Shown piece after piece: positions 22,404 through 34,892 of a DNA stretch of 64,000 nucleotides; the stretch's first letter is position 1, and every line of letters starts with the position of its first letter. A model generated the notes under the pieces. The model did not search any database, was not told the DNA's origin, and worked only from the letters and a program-made list of their open reading frames with translations. The DNA is taken from positions 361,068 through 425,067 of the forward strand of contig NW_017802825.1 in the NCBI RefSeq assembly GCF_001625305.1, in the 5' to 3' direction. The DNA is from Branchiostoma belcheri. Its lineage: Eukaryota; Chordata; Leptocardii; Amphioxiformes; Branchiostomatidae. The position numbers were made by a program, and so were the translations under genes.

Positions 22404-22594
22404 AATTATATACATACAACTGACATTTATATACATACCACTACACCCAGGATTCGAAGATACAACAACATGAACTACAAATACGTGTTGATGTGTATTT
22501 ATTAAAATGCAGTTTCATCATGTGACCTAATCACACACTACAGAAAGAATCTATAAACTGCAAGTTGTTACAAAGTGGAAAAGTAACAACTAGG

Positions 22595-22768
22595 ACAAAG
22601 TAGCCAAGGTAACCCCTATTTCCAAAGGTAGAGACTCAACTTCTCAATCTCATCCCTTAACAACTACCGTCCAATCTCAGTCTTGTCAAACATGTCAAAA
22701 CTTTGCGAAATGTTAGTTTATAATCAACTGATTAAATATCTTATCACTAATGGCATTCTAAAAATAAC
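22595..22768 (+). mobile_element. LINE reverse-transcriptase remnant, upstream half
   Basis: Plus-strand translation includes KVAKVTPISK and then NNYRPISVLSNMSKLCEML, VYNQLIKYLITNGIL, the well-known fingers region of LINE reverse transcriptases. It stops abruptly at 22768, where the Helentron end begins; the expected continuation resumes at 33981. Confidence 0.8.
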
Positions 22769-23292
22769 AAGAGTTCAACGATTTCACACCTTCGCCAAAT
22801 GATGTTATCCATTGTGACGAAATGAAATATTTTTGTCATTACGAAGAGTTCTACGACCACACATTTCCAACATAAGTAAACATTGTGGAAACGAGGTGGT
22901 AATGTGTGTTAGTTAGGTACTTTTACTCATGGGATACCAGGAGATTAGGTCATATTGATTAGATTTGTGGAGGTACTCGATATAGGAACAGAGATACTGG
23001 CTGTTGTATCCGGAATTATTACAATGTTTAAATCAAACTCCCTCCATATCTTTAGTGGCAATTAACTTTCGATTATGTGACAATCAGTTTTGTACTCTGT
23101 TACTCCGCATGATTTAGGACGGAGTAGATGGGATGGGAGAAGTATGCTCAGACGAGAGCGTACAACCTTATTTCAACCTAAAATATTATCAACGGAAAGA
23201 AACAAAGTATTTCAATGGTAACAGTATTCTTCTGCGCAGGATTTTTAATGTTCTGTGTTATCAGTTGTCGTCAGTATACAAACCTCAGTGGC

Positions 23293-23295
<3 letters not shown>

Positions 23296-23334
<39 letters not shown>

Positions 23335-23385
23335 TTACATCCGTACACACATACATATATATACATATATATTTATTACACCTGA
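23296..23385. repeat. TA/TATACA microsatellite
   Basis: Runs of TA and CATATATATA near the 3' part of the Helentron, downstream of its coding region. A shorter TA run is at 23483-23497. Confidence 0.8.
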
Positions 23386-23537
23386 TACACATATATACAA
23401 ATCAACATTGATAACAGTGTTCTTACACTGTAGATTTGAAAGACACATGTAATATAATTTTGACAAACACATTCAAACAGAAATATATATATATATAGTT
23501 ATAATTGTTCTATTTCTTTGCGATTAAGAGAAAAGGG

Positions 23538-26500
23538 TTACAACACAATAGATGTTGATACCATATCATGGTCAGAGTAATAAATGTCCATAATATTAAC
23601 CTTTACACAGCAATTTGACTGTACATAGACATGATCTAGCAGCGATGCATAATCAGTTGTTGGTACTTTAACTTGTTGGGTAAATCCAAGCCTATCCATG
23701 ACCTCCAGGACTTGGTGTGTGGTAGTCTGTAATAGGTCAATATTGAAATCGCCATGGACAATAGTAGGAATGTTGTTATCAATCGACCCTACTACAGTTG
23801 TTAACTGCTCAATGAAATCTACCAAAGAATTTGACAGTGGTCTGTATATTGTGATGATATTACAACGTTTCCCATTTTTCTCCACTCCAACAGCTGTGAA
23901 CTCTAATCCATCTACATCAATAGGCAGTTGAGTGGTAATAATGCTGTCCTTAGCAAGTGTCATGACACCACCTCCTTTCATCATGGGAGGTCTTTCACAC
24001 CTAGCACATTCCAACCATGGTACAGGTAAATCAACTTGCTGTCCTTTTTGCAAATGTGTTTCCACAAAGCAGCATACATCAAGTCCAATTGTGTCTTTGA
24101 AATCCTCTACGTGTGCCTGGTATGATCGTATGTTGAGCAATGCGACTTTCAGGATGACATCAGAATTACCGGTACTTAAAGGCAGTGCTGTTTGCACAGT
24201 AGATACAGGTTCTGAGCGAAGACGAAGCATTTCGTCTACGACTGCAGAGTTGACACGTATGGCGTTTGAATTAAATGACAACAAATGCAGATCTTCCAAA
24301 CTCTTCACACGGCTTAAGGCAACATATGCTTGTCCTGGCATAAATTTGCCCTCCATAGAAACTACTATTTTGTCTAATGTTTTGCCTTGTACTTTATGCA
24401 CGGTGCACGCCCATGCCAGTGACAAAGGGAATTGTGTTCGTTGTGCTTGTATTGATCGTCTACCTTTCCCTACATAAAACTGCACAACCTGTCTTTTAAT
24501 GGGAACTGCGTCGGGATAGTCTTTTTTGTATTGACTTTTCATAATGGCTTGTTTGCCAACACGCGGACTATCAAATTTGACAAAGATTATTGTAATTTCG
24601 TTTCCAATCTCCTCAATACCCAAAACTGTTCCGGTCACACCATTTGACAAACCATCTGAAACATCTACATTTACTGTCAACATGACTCTTGCTCCAATGC
24701 TCACACAAATCACTTCTCGTAACCCCCCAGTTTCAGATGGTTTGTTAGAAAACACAACATCCACGAACCCAGTATGAATATCTTTCTTTTGGTCCTTGGC
24801 TCGTATCTTACATATCCGATTCCCAAGAGTCTGTATGTGCAAGGAATTATGCTCGTCCACTTCCTTGTTCGTCTTGAAGACATGCAGAGCGTCCTTTGGA
24901 TAGCACTTGTCTTCCTTGGTAATGACCCTTGCGTCCAAAACGGTGATGTCATCCTTCGTTACGTTCCCGGTTCTGATTCGGTTCAGTAGCTGCGCAAAGT
25001 CCTGATCATCTTTCTGTCTCATGGTCTGTGTTAATTCCATCATCTTAAAGTTTTCTTCCCACAAAGAGCCGTGCAGTCTTGCATACCTGGAAATGGTAAT
25101 AGTAACCATGGTAAGTTAATATTCTTACTCAAATCCCATTGTTTGACATGGGGAAACACCAACAATGTACTTTGAACTGAGTTTGATTTTTATGACTTAC
25201 CTATCAGAAGGAGGGCTGAAGACATGACTCTGTCCCACTGGTTGGAGTTGAAACAGATCCCCCACAGCCAGGATGCTGATACCACCAAAGCGCGTGTCAG
25301 TGTTGCTGGTTCCAGAGATGTCTTGTAAACGGCGGTGTACGTGATACAGTAGATCCGAACCGATCATTGACACTTCATCAATCACTAATAGCTTCAATTT
25401 GCTTAAACGTAAGCGAAGAGTCTGTAGCTTTTCACTGCCTGCCGGTAGATAGTCTTTGCTTCCATTCGGTCCACAACTCAAGCCAAGAGCAGAATGCAAT
25501 GTCATGCCATCGATAGAGAAAGCCGCTGTTCCGGTAAAAGCAGTGAGCAAGATGGGAAGTTCGTCAGGTTGGAAATGCCCAGACAGTTTTAAGAGTTTCA
25601 CAGTTAGGTAATGCACTAACTTTATGACATGGCTTTTCCCAACACCTCCAGGTCCACTTAGGAAGACTGTATATTGTGGTACAGGTTGACCTTGTTTTAG
25701 TGCCATTACCGTCTTTTTACACCACTGCCTATGAAACATCACAAACTCTAACTGTTTGGTATTTAAAGACCTCATCATGTTTCTGTATTGTTGTGTTGTC
25801 ATCAGGTCTTTGTTCAACTCTGCTGAGAAACGTTTATGTAGTTCAGAGTGATTCCGGGAACTATAGTCAGGTGACAAATCAATATTGTCCAACTGGTCTT
25901 CATCAGGAAAGTCTCTCTCTCGGATGATTCCTTCCCTTTCCTGTTCTGCTTGTAGAAACTCCACATTTGGTGCAACTTCATTCCACACATCTTCTACTGG
26001 ACCCATGTGCTGCATGTCGTCACAGGCTTTGTCCACATTCACACTATTGATGCTGAACATAGCTTCATTTTGATGAATGGTGTTTTTAACAAAGTCATAA
26101 TGTTCTTTGAATGATTGGAAGTTGGCCTTTAAATCAATATCCTCTTGTTCCCACGGAAAGTACAACATCAACAACTGTCTATACTTCTCCTCGCCTTCCA
26201 CTTTCTCCTTGTGAAACCTGTGGACATTGGAGAATGATTTTTTTTTGCATTATTCAAAAACGCAGTGATAAATACAGATGAAAGGACAAAAACTAAGTAC
26301 ATGTAGCTGCGAACTCAAGTTAGGTACAACTTATACATGTATTCTTGCAGCCACTTTAAATAGAGAATGATTATGCCACCATTTGCATGAAAGCAATTGC
26401 AAAAAGAAATTAAAAAGCTAAAGCAGTTCACATACCTAATGATGCAATGATGTCGACGTTTTCTCATCAGCCCCATGTCATTCTTCAATGTGATGACTGT

Positions 26501-29500
26501 TGGCCAGGTGTTTTCGAGCTGGTCATCCTCATCTTCATCATCACTTGCAACAGCAGCGTCATCTTCACCTTGAAACTCCTTTGAGTTGCTACTTGAATAG
26601 TTTCTACCGCAAGTTGTGTAAGTAGCAGCAAATTCAGCAAGACACATATCCTTAACTTCTACTGGTCGGGACACATACCGATCCAATAATGACGTACAGA
26701 AAACATTGTCATCCTCGTCAGCCATTTCCTTGAGAAGGTGTTGAGGCTTAAGGATAGACACACGTTTTTCTTTACAAGCAGTATTCACAAACACTACTTT
26801 CCTGCTGCACTTTTTCAGGGGTAAAGACAACAATCTGTACGCAGCTTCTTGTGCACTGACTTCTCTACTATTAAGAAAAGCTGATCCAAGTTTTTTCAAC
26901 TTGGTTTTTGTGTCTTCTCCTCTAGTTTCGCTCGCTACTTTCTTCAGTAGTTCAGACATGGCTCGTTCCGATTTCATCATGTAGCTGGTGACATACATTA
27001 TGCATGCATAGACGTCCAAGATATACTGCAGGTCCATATTTGCACGCCAACACCTTAAGATGTCTGGATTGTAGTAGTTTATAAACCTTTCCGATGGTTG
27101 GCGCTGTAGAATGACTTTCTTCCCGGATTGCGTCACTTTCAACACCTTCTCATACAGCTGTGGAGTTACGTTAGCCTTGTCAAGTAAAGTTCTCAATGAA
27201 ACATCGTCTGGAACATCATGGCTGTCTAAAACAGTTCTCACTCGCCGCAAAACCTCTTCTTTCTCCTTAAGGATGGCCGCTACCACCTCTGGACTGATCT
27301 CGTCACTTTGTCTGGCAATCAGTGTGTTGTTACTAGGCACGTGTGGAAAATGAAATCGGCATAACTGTTGTCGACGACATGAAGAAGAGTGTGCATGTTT
27401 CTGCAAAGACAAAACCAGATCTCTTAACTCACTGTCATTCTCTCCTGGAATGGCACATGTCTGGTATTTATCTATGAATCTGATGACATCAGCATCACTG
27501 TCAACATCAATTTGTGGCGCATCCTTGATCCACAAGATGGTGTGCGCATGAGGAGATCCTCTTTGCTGAAATTCAATACGAATCATGTAGTCCTGTACTT
27601 GGCCTAGGGGCTGCCCCTTTCCTTTGATGAAGTCTTTGAAGAACACATCTAAGCGATGTTGAAACTGCCGAGCAGCCGTCACCGGATTACACCGGAGCCA
27701 CTTGCACTTTTCTTCCCACTGCATGTTATTTACGTCATCAACAGACAGCCTTTTGCCATACTGATACGCTATGCTTTGAATAATTTCAGGCCATTTCATA
27801 TCAGCAGAAGATAAGGTAAAAAACCACGTTGGCAGCCCAACTTGTCGCACCATCGCCAACAATTCTAACAGCACGTTGTTCCAATATGGAGGGGATCCTC
27901 GAATATTTTTCATAAATTTCAATGCAGCATCAGTGCGCAGCATTGCCTGAACGTTGTCTGTGTTCATCATCATCCCTGCAGTAATCTTTCTATTTTGGAA
28001 AGTATGTCCCCGTGTTTGTCGTAGGAAGATTTGAATGTTATCTTTGATTTGTTTTGCTTCAACAGCATATTGGGCAGCCAAAAGATACTCCACGTCTTTA
28101 GCAAATCTCCCGTCTTTATGTAAAAGTCGCTGATTGAAATATTTTCTGGGCGTAATGTGCTGTTGGCGTTTTTCTGTCATCCCTCCACGACCCAAAGGAT
28201 ACTTCCCAGGGTTTGCGAGTACCTCAAAGTCCTCGTCCATAAAAAAAGGGCAGGGTTGCTCGTTTTCCCCTGGTGCCACAGAATAGCAGTTAGCGAGGTC
28301 TTCATCTTGCAGTATTGAGTCATATGGAATACCTCGTATTTTACTCTCCCTGTCAAACGCAACTGCGTCTTCTTCATCTTCTAATTCCTGCCTCTGATCA
28401 TGATCAGCTTCAGTTGATGAGCTGTTTCCTGCCTCATCTACTGCATGGTTCTCTGTGTTACTATCATGCGTCATTGCATCCCATAAGTCTTTATCACCTG
28501 CTTTCCATTGCATTTGCCAATCTGTGCAAATTTCGATATCTTTGTACAGGGGATTGTTCTGTTTTAACCATTGTAAGGCTTTGATGACTCGTTGGGGACG
28601 AATGTACTCATACATATAGTGTCCTGCGTACGAAAGTTTTCTTTTCAATTTAAATGCAATGACCTGAGCTGATTCCGGTAGTCTTGGTAAAAGTGATGTT
28701 ACTGCTTGAAGTTTAGATGGGACATTTACAGCACTGCCATGTATGGCCTTTTGCCCTCCTTTAGGCAGCCCGACCATCTTCATAAATGGGATTCTTTGAC
28801 TAATAAGTCTTAGCTCTAAGGGTTGCAAGTCTGTTAACTCTGGTGGTATGATATCTAGCGACAAGTTGTTATGCCAGGATTGGATGGGAACTTTACCTTT
28901 TTTAAGGGTTGCATGACATGTTTTGCATATCCAAGATCTACCATCTGAATCATCATTTAAGCTGACAGAGTTAAGTATGTCCTCTATGGCTTCGCTTCTT
29001 GAATATTTTTGTACCTTCATTTCGAGGACGTTAGATCTGTACAGCAATCTGCAGCAGCAACTGCATGCATAAACTGGTCCTTCGCTAACTTTGGACAAAA
29101 ACGATGCTGCACATTCATCAATTCTCATTTCTTGTCTTCGCTTCTCTTTTCTATGTCTTGTCATCCCAGCCCGCACAGATGCACGGCGTTGCTCCGTAGC
29201 CTCATGTGTCTCGTGTGATCTTTTTCTCTTTTTGCGTGCCAGGTCAGATGCACGGCGCTCCTGACTAGCCTCATGTGTCTCGTGTGCTTTTTTGATCTTT
29301 TTGCGTGCCAGGTCAGATGCACGGCGTTCTGAACTAACCTCAGGTGTCTCCTGTGCTCTTTTGATCTTTTTGCGTGCCTGGTCTGATGCACGGCGTTCTG
29401 AACTAACCTCATGTGTCTCCTGTGCTCTTTTGATCTTTTTGCGTGCCTGGTCTGTTGCACGGCGTTCTGAACTAACCTCATGTGTCTCCTGTGCTCTTTT

Positions 29501-29773
29501 GATCTTTTTGCGTGCCTGGTCTGTTGCACGGCGTTCTGAACTAACCTCATGTGTCTCCTGTGCTCTTTTGATCTTTTTGCGTGCCTGGTCTGTTGCACGG
29601 CGTTCTGAACTAGCCTCAGGTGTCTCCTGTGCTCTTTTGATCTTTTTACGTGCCAGGTCAGATGCACGGCGTTCCTCCCTAGTCTCATGTGTCTCTTCCT
29701 CCCTTTCTTTTTTCATATAAGAAGCTCTCAGTTTTTTTCTTTGTTCCAGACTTTTATATTTTGACCGAGGCAT
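23538..29773 (-). CDS. Helentron RepHel protein: HUH rolling-circle Rep, PIF1-type helicase and endonuclease
   Basis: Three exons (29773-26436, 26217-25201, 25086-23538) with GT-AG introns of 218 and 114 bases, both in phase 2, join into an unbroken frame of 5,904 bases, 1,967 residues. The start at MPRSKYK was chosen because the frame upstream runs through a likely acceptor. In order: seven basic 23-residue repeats (34-194); a CxxC zinc-like region; the Helitron-like N domain; the HUH motif (PHAHTILW, His at about 742 and 744); the two catalytic tyrosines as YVTSY (about 927 and 931); a PIF1-family helicase with Walker A GPGGVGKS (about 1300), Walker B LLVIDEVSM (about 1387) and a C-terminal TVHKVQGKTLD; and an endonuclease/exonuclease/phosphatase domain (about 1763-1967) with LLNIRSY, ETHL, GDFNIDLL and YSDHD. 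The terminal endonuclease marks the Helentron branch. It would nick, unwind and transfer one DNA strand in the nucleus. No break is seen, so it may be active or recently so. Confidence 0.92.
29192..29674 (-). repeat. Seven tandem 69-bp units inside the RepHel gene
   Basis: The units encode 23-residue repeats of the form ERRATDQARKKIKRAQETHE plus three more residues. Units 2-4 are identical in protein; units 1, 5, 6 and 7 differ at a few positions (S/T, L/Q, P/H). The close DNA identity points to recent unit expansion, and copy number may vary between element copies. Confidence 0.95.
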
Positions 29774-30439
29774 ATTTCTTGTTGTATAATGTCTACTTCT
29801 CAGTAACGTTGATCTTTGCCTGCTAGCCGTTCTGTGTTTGATCTGAAAATATTCACAGATAAACATACAATTAAATTTTCTTATCTCTTCGTCATTTCTT
29901 CCATTAATAAGGATCTATGAGATAAAGCTAAACTATACGAAACTAGATTTTCATGAGATCATGCCCGGTGCCAATATATTGTGTTTCTTGAGATGAAGGC
30001 TTGACCAAGACAATATTACATTTGGTTGAAGGAGAAGGGTTTAAACTGATAATTGCATTGTGTTTTACTAGTTGCATTGACACAATTACAGAAACTACAG
30101 AAAGCATCTCAGTCACTGACGAAAGCTAGTGGATACTAGCTGAAACGTCTGACGTTTTCAAAATCATATCCAGTTGCTTGAGTAACTGTTTTTGGCGTAT
30201 CGTATTACCTGGATGTCTAACCTTCATCGACATAAAGCCATCTCTTCTTTTCTATAGAGCAGAGGAGTCACAAGAAAGGAAAAACATATACTAGTAACCA
30301 TAAACCATGATGGCAATCTATCGAGTACCCTATCTGCATGTGTCTGTGGTGCTAATAGCCTCGTTGGTAACGCTTAAAAACTAAAAATTAATAATGAGGG
30401 AAAACTGTCAATCACTGAATCAGAATAAACTCACTACAA

Positions 30440-32130
30440 AGCCAAACATCTGCTTCAGTGTTTCTAATATGGTTGTGATTTCCCCTTTAAGAGAATGAAG
30501 TAAATGAACCTCCCCTGTCACTGTTTATTATTTCCACACGCCTAACGGTAACCCCTCAAGGACATTGGGGTCTGGGTCAAACCAAGTGAGAGATGAAATG
30601 ACCCAGCTCTGCATTGCCAAGTAAGGAAATAGCTGCCAACAGTTTGGGGGATCATGTAACGAAAACCACCTGGCTGTGACAGCAGAAAGCGCACACAAGC
30701 TCAGCTACCCTCAAAATCACCCCTACTTGCTGGGACACAGGCTGAAGGCAGCAAAACTTTCGTTGCACCCTGGCATTGGTAATTCAGTATGTCGTCAGTA
30801 ACTACAATATGAACCAACTGACCTACACATCTGCTTCAAACGCAAATGTTTCTAATATGCTAAGCCTTGTGATTTCCTCCTTCAGAGTATGAAGTAAGTG
30901 AACCTCCCCGCTCACTGTTTATTATTTCCACGTTCAAGGACATTGGGGCCTTGGGTCAAACCAATTACCAGGTGACTTGGGAGAGGGTTCCCAACCAACA
31001 TTGCTGCCCTGTTAGAAAACATTCCTATTAGAAAAGCTACTAACACAGTAACAACACTATTCACTGTCTTATCAGGTGATCATGACTTTTCACCTTTACT
31101 AAAGTCATGCTAATAACAAAGGACTGTAATTGGAACAAACCCACAAATTCACGATCAGCCAACCTTTGTGCCCGATCTAATGCTATTTAAACCATGGTGG
31201 GGAGCTCCGAGGTGTGCAGCTTAGTGTTCGGAAGGCCTAATTCGTCAATGTGTGACAAGGGTGTAATGCAAGTCAAGCCCCAGCGTTGAAGAAATAATGC
31301 TTAGTAACTTCCTCACTTAGTATTTCCAATTAATTGTAGAAATTACACATGGACTTACACCCGCTACCTAATAAGGAAGAGTTTGCTCCGGTAGAACTAC
31401 TGTTACATACACCGTTAGCTACCTAAGAGGAATTCACATTGTACCTTTAAATTTAAGGTTGCCTTCATGAAAATGCTTCTTACATTAGGTTTTCACAGAC
31501 AAAAAGATTTTTCAGGATGTTATCCTGTACAGGAACTCTCAACACATACGCCTGTTTACGTAGAAAGTAAACTTGACTAGATAGTAAAATGTCCCATTTC
31601 CATCAGCCGGTCCGACAGAGGTCTTGAAGGCCTTCACATGTAGAACATACACTTAAATTTCACTCACAGACATCCTAATCTAAAGCCTCTTCCCATTCAC
31701 CAAAAGTGTTTACAAGTACGGTCTTTTGAAGTGCGGTTCATCATTATGAGACGGGTTAAAACTCTCTCATGAAAAGGGGTCTCCGTTTGTCGAAACGTTT
31801 AAAGTAGGATGATGCAATCGTTTGCAATGCATTACAAATGCCACCTAAGGGAAATATCGTTTACGAAAACCCCCTGGCTGTGGCAGCAGATAGAGTATGA
31901 AAGTGAAACTTTCCTGTCTCACTGTTTATTGTTTCCACACGCTCGACGGCCAAGGACATTGGGGCCCTGGGTCAAACCAAGTACGAAATGTCATGACCCA
32001 GCTTTCAGGGAAATATGTTGTGAGATCATGTAACAAAAACCACCTGGCTGTGAACACGAGCTAGCTTCCCTTAAAATGGCCCCTTCCTGCTGGGACAGAC
32101 AGGGATCTGAAGGCGACAACAAAAATAGAC
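30440..32130. repeat. Three copies of a ~0.15-0.35-kb repeat in the Helentron 5' leader
   Basis: Copies at about 30440-30740, 30880-30985 and 31890-32130 share CACTGTTTATT.TTTCCAC, CAAGGACATTGGGG and GGGTCAAACCAA. Two of them continue with ATCATGTAAC.AAAACCACC, TGGCTGTGA and a CCTGCTGGGACA-like block. They sit between the element's 5' end and its coding region; function unknown. Confidence 0.75.
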
Positions 32131-33980
32131 TTTACCACATACAGTTCCCGACATCCAGGCCCTTTTACTAAAAAACGATAGAGGTACAGGATAGATGAGC
32201 GCTTGTCGCATGTTTAAACGTTTAAGAATGCTTTAATTCATCCACTCAAATGCCTGACAGTGGTGTAATGTTTTCCTAAGATGGCAAAATGAAAGACGAT
32301 AACGGACTGGCTCCATATTCACAAATTATAACGTAACGTTTAACTTGAATACATCTACTCAAATGTCTGTGCTGTTGTTGTTCTATTACAGATGGCGAAA
32401 TGAATGTCGATAACGAACTGACTCCATAGTAAATATTTCTTATGTCAAAATCTGTTCGTTTCTAAGGCAGAAACCATTATGGAAATCTTGGTATGATTTC
32501 TACATCAAGTATTTACCATATAAAGTCATTCATTTTGTTTGAACTTTGGAAGAAAAAGATCTTACCTGGTACAGTTGTGGCCGTCATGCTCGCAATCAAT
32601 GACCGTGTGTTCACACTGACGATGGGTAGACGCTCCATGACATACATGAACGTTGCAAGCGCAAAAAAAACTGCATCAGGGCTGAACAGACTAACACAAC
32701 GTGTCGCAGAAAAGAGATTCTGTCTGTCCGTGCTTTCACGATTGCATAAAAGCACCAACTGGATTGCAACACACTGCGCAATCTGTTTCACTGCTCCCTG
32801 TCCCCTGGCTGTCTCCTATTACCTCAGCGGTGTCTGAGAAAGGTTAACTGTGTTTCCGGTGATTTGTCAACTGTCTCAGTGGTGACCTTAGGGTCACCTC
32901 ACAGTTCACAACTTGAAAGGAAGGGATCAGAAGGTCAGGTGTCTGAGGGACCTGCATGTTCCTAATAACACAGGGAGCTGTAGACAGGCCCGTTAAGACC
33001 GCTTACATGTACTCAAATGTCAGACCTGCTGTTGTTCTAAGATATCAAAATAACCTTTGCTTCACGGTTCAAACAGGCTGACAGTCTAGCATATAATGTC
33101 ACAGAAACTACATTATTCTGTGTGTGCTCATTTGCATAAATATACATAATCAATATGTGCTGATGTTCCACTAGTTCTCAATGACAAATATCACAAGTTC
33201 AATGCACGTAAAGCGTCACCCAATGGCAGCTTATCTAACAAAAAGCTACTCTGTCACTTCCTCATAAATTATGCAAATGAGGCCATGATTTGAATGAATT
33301 ATGTTTACTGATTTTCACCTTTACTTCACTTTCAAATGCGGCAAGTACGAAATTCCCAGCTTACTACTGTAAAATTATAGCAATTTACCATTAATTATGC
33401 AAATTAGGTCTTCATTTACATAATCTATATCCCCAGGTGTTTTTCTCGTTCTCAATTACATGTCACAAGTGTTTCATAGTCCTTTTATTGACCAAAGCAG
33501 ATTCATAGAATTTCCCAATGAATTATGCAAATTAGCTCCTTATATGCATAATTTTCATTTAATTATGTCAAGCATCACTTCAGCTACCCATATACCAAAA
33601 ATCACGACAATCCATCATCTGGTTCTTGACTTATTCTCCTTCAAAGATTTTTCAACAAACGCTCCTGCAATTCCAGAACAGGCCGCTAGGGGACCCAAAC
33701 TCATGTTACTTCTTCCCTATCCCAAGAGCTATCTTTCAACCAAAATTCGTGACCCTAGCATGTCCAGAACACGAGATATCAAAACCGGAAGTTCTGCTGC
33801 AGTACCTAGGAAAGCTGCCAGGGGGCCCAAAATCTAATCATTTCTAGGTTTTATCAAGACCTACCCACATACCAAGTTTCATGACAATGCATACTAAGCT
33901 TCTTGAGTTATGCTGTTCACAGACAGACAGACAGACAGACGGACAAACGCTACTGAAAACATAACCTTCTTGGCGAAGGT

Positions 33981-34500
33981 AATAACCAATATGGTTTCCA
34001 CAAGGATACACTATCCACTTCCCATGCCCCGATACAACTAGTAGACAGCATACGCACGGCCATAGATAAAACAAATTGACCATAGGGACATTAATTTAGA
34101 CTTTTCAAAAGCCTTTGATACAGTAAACCACATCATACTCCACCATGAGGCTTGGTATTGCATAGAAAAAAACATAAATTGCTGCTAACGGTGATATTGG
34201 CTGTGCATTGAACTAGTTCGAAAGTATCCATTATATAAAAAGAACAATACGTGATTCTAAATTGAACCAAATATGCATGCAAGGAAATCTTAGGCATCAA
34301 TTTTAGGTCCTGTACTATTCTTTATATACATTAGTGATATAGCAGAACCCTACTCAATTCTCTATGTTATACTACGCTCTTTGCCAATGATATCAGCATA
34401 ATATTCTCTCTTTTTTACAAAATTTATATAAAGTTGCTAAAGATGAAATAAGGCAAAGTAGCAACATTTTTGTAGTAAAAAATTATCAATAGAAATACCG
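33981..34500 (+). mobile_element. LINE reverse-transcriptase remnant, downstream half
   Basis: Begins NNQYGFHKDTLSTSHAPIQL, continues VDSIRTAID, then LDFSKAFDTVNHIILHH (motif A) and a decayed FANDISIIFS (motif C). The reading frame changes several times. It takes up exactly where the fragment ending at 22768 stops, so both come from one LINE copy interrupted by the Helentron. It fades out after about 34500 with no 3' end seen. Confidence 0.8.
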
Positions 34501-34581
34501 AAAATAGTTTCTGTTGCATAAATATATATTTTTGTGACGCTTGTATATTTTATTTCGTATATGCATGTAATTTTAAGATGT

Positions 34582-34838
34582 TTAACCCTCAAACCATCGT
34601 TTTTTCAGCTTTGAAGAAATATTGACGACAACAAATGCTGGGGTCAATATTGAACACACTGGACCACCCATACACATTCTAGGATAACTTAATCAACAAT
34701 GTTCCAATCTTAGTAAAATATATGACAAGTTATAAGTCATTCTTCAAACAAACTCATGAAAGGAATTTCGTTTTCGACAAGAAATGTCAAAATGGCACAC
34801 ATTGTCAGTTTTGACCCATACGGTGGCTTGAGGATTAA
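34582..34838. mobile_element. TTAA-flanked MITE, second family
   Basis: The ends are TTAACCCTCAAACCATCG and CGGTGGCTTGAGGATTAA, imperfect inverted repeats bounded by TTAA. A subterminal GGGTCAATATTGA/TTTTGACCC pair is present. A truncated relative starts at 42416 (TTAATTCTCAAACAACCG..). Confidence 0.65.
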
Positions 34839-34892
34839 TGACATTTAACAAGCTACAGGTTCTACAATCATTAAAGGTCTGTCAAAGGTCAT

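Larger units (their letters stand above)
22769..33980 (-). mobile_element. Autonomous Helentron (Helitron2), apparently full length
   Basis: An 11.2-kb rolling-circle DNA transposon on the minus strand. Its 5' end (33980) reads ACCTTCGCCAAGAAGG, TTATGTTTTCAG, a TCTG microsatellite (33920-33942) and ATAACTCAAGAAGC. Its 3' end (22769) has TTTGGCGAAGGTGTGAAATC, GTTGAACTCTT. The inverted repeat ACCTTCGCCAA is terminal at the 5' end and about 18 bases in from the 3' end, the asymmetric arrangement known for Helentrons. The RepHel-endonuclease gene lies at 23538-29773. Sequence from 33260 to the 5' end matches the short element at 13106-14012. The flanks are two halves of one LINE. A hexamer AATAAC sits at both junctions (22763-22768 and 33981-33986); since Helentrons normally make no target duplication, the exact ends may differ by a few bases. 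Confidence 0.8.

Noticed and set aside
23698-28584. Several plus-strand open frames of 60-180 codons
   Set aside because: All are shadows of the minus-strand RepHel frame; no domain is recognised in them.
29161-29720. Open frames in other frames and on the plus strand across the Helentron repeats
   Set aside because: They are by-products of the 69-bp tandem units in the RepHel gene.
32513-32791. A first coding exon of the Helentron protein (donor CCAG|GTAAGA near 32565)
   Set aside because: The donor is in phase 1 but the acceptor before the RepHel frame needs phase 0, so they do not join in frame. It could still be an untranslated exon.
22763-33986. AATAAC as a true 6-bp target duplication of the Helentron
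   Set aside because: Helentrons are known to insert without duplication, and shifting both ends by a few bases also gives a clean junction; left undecided and not counted as evidence.
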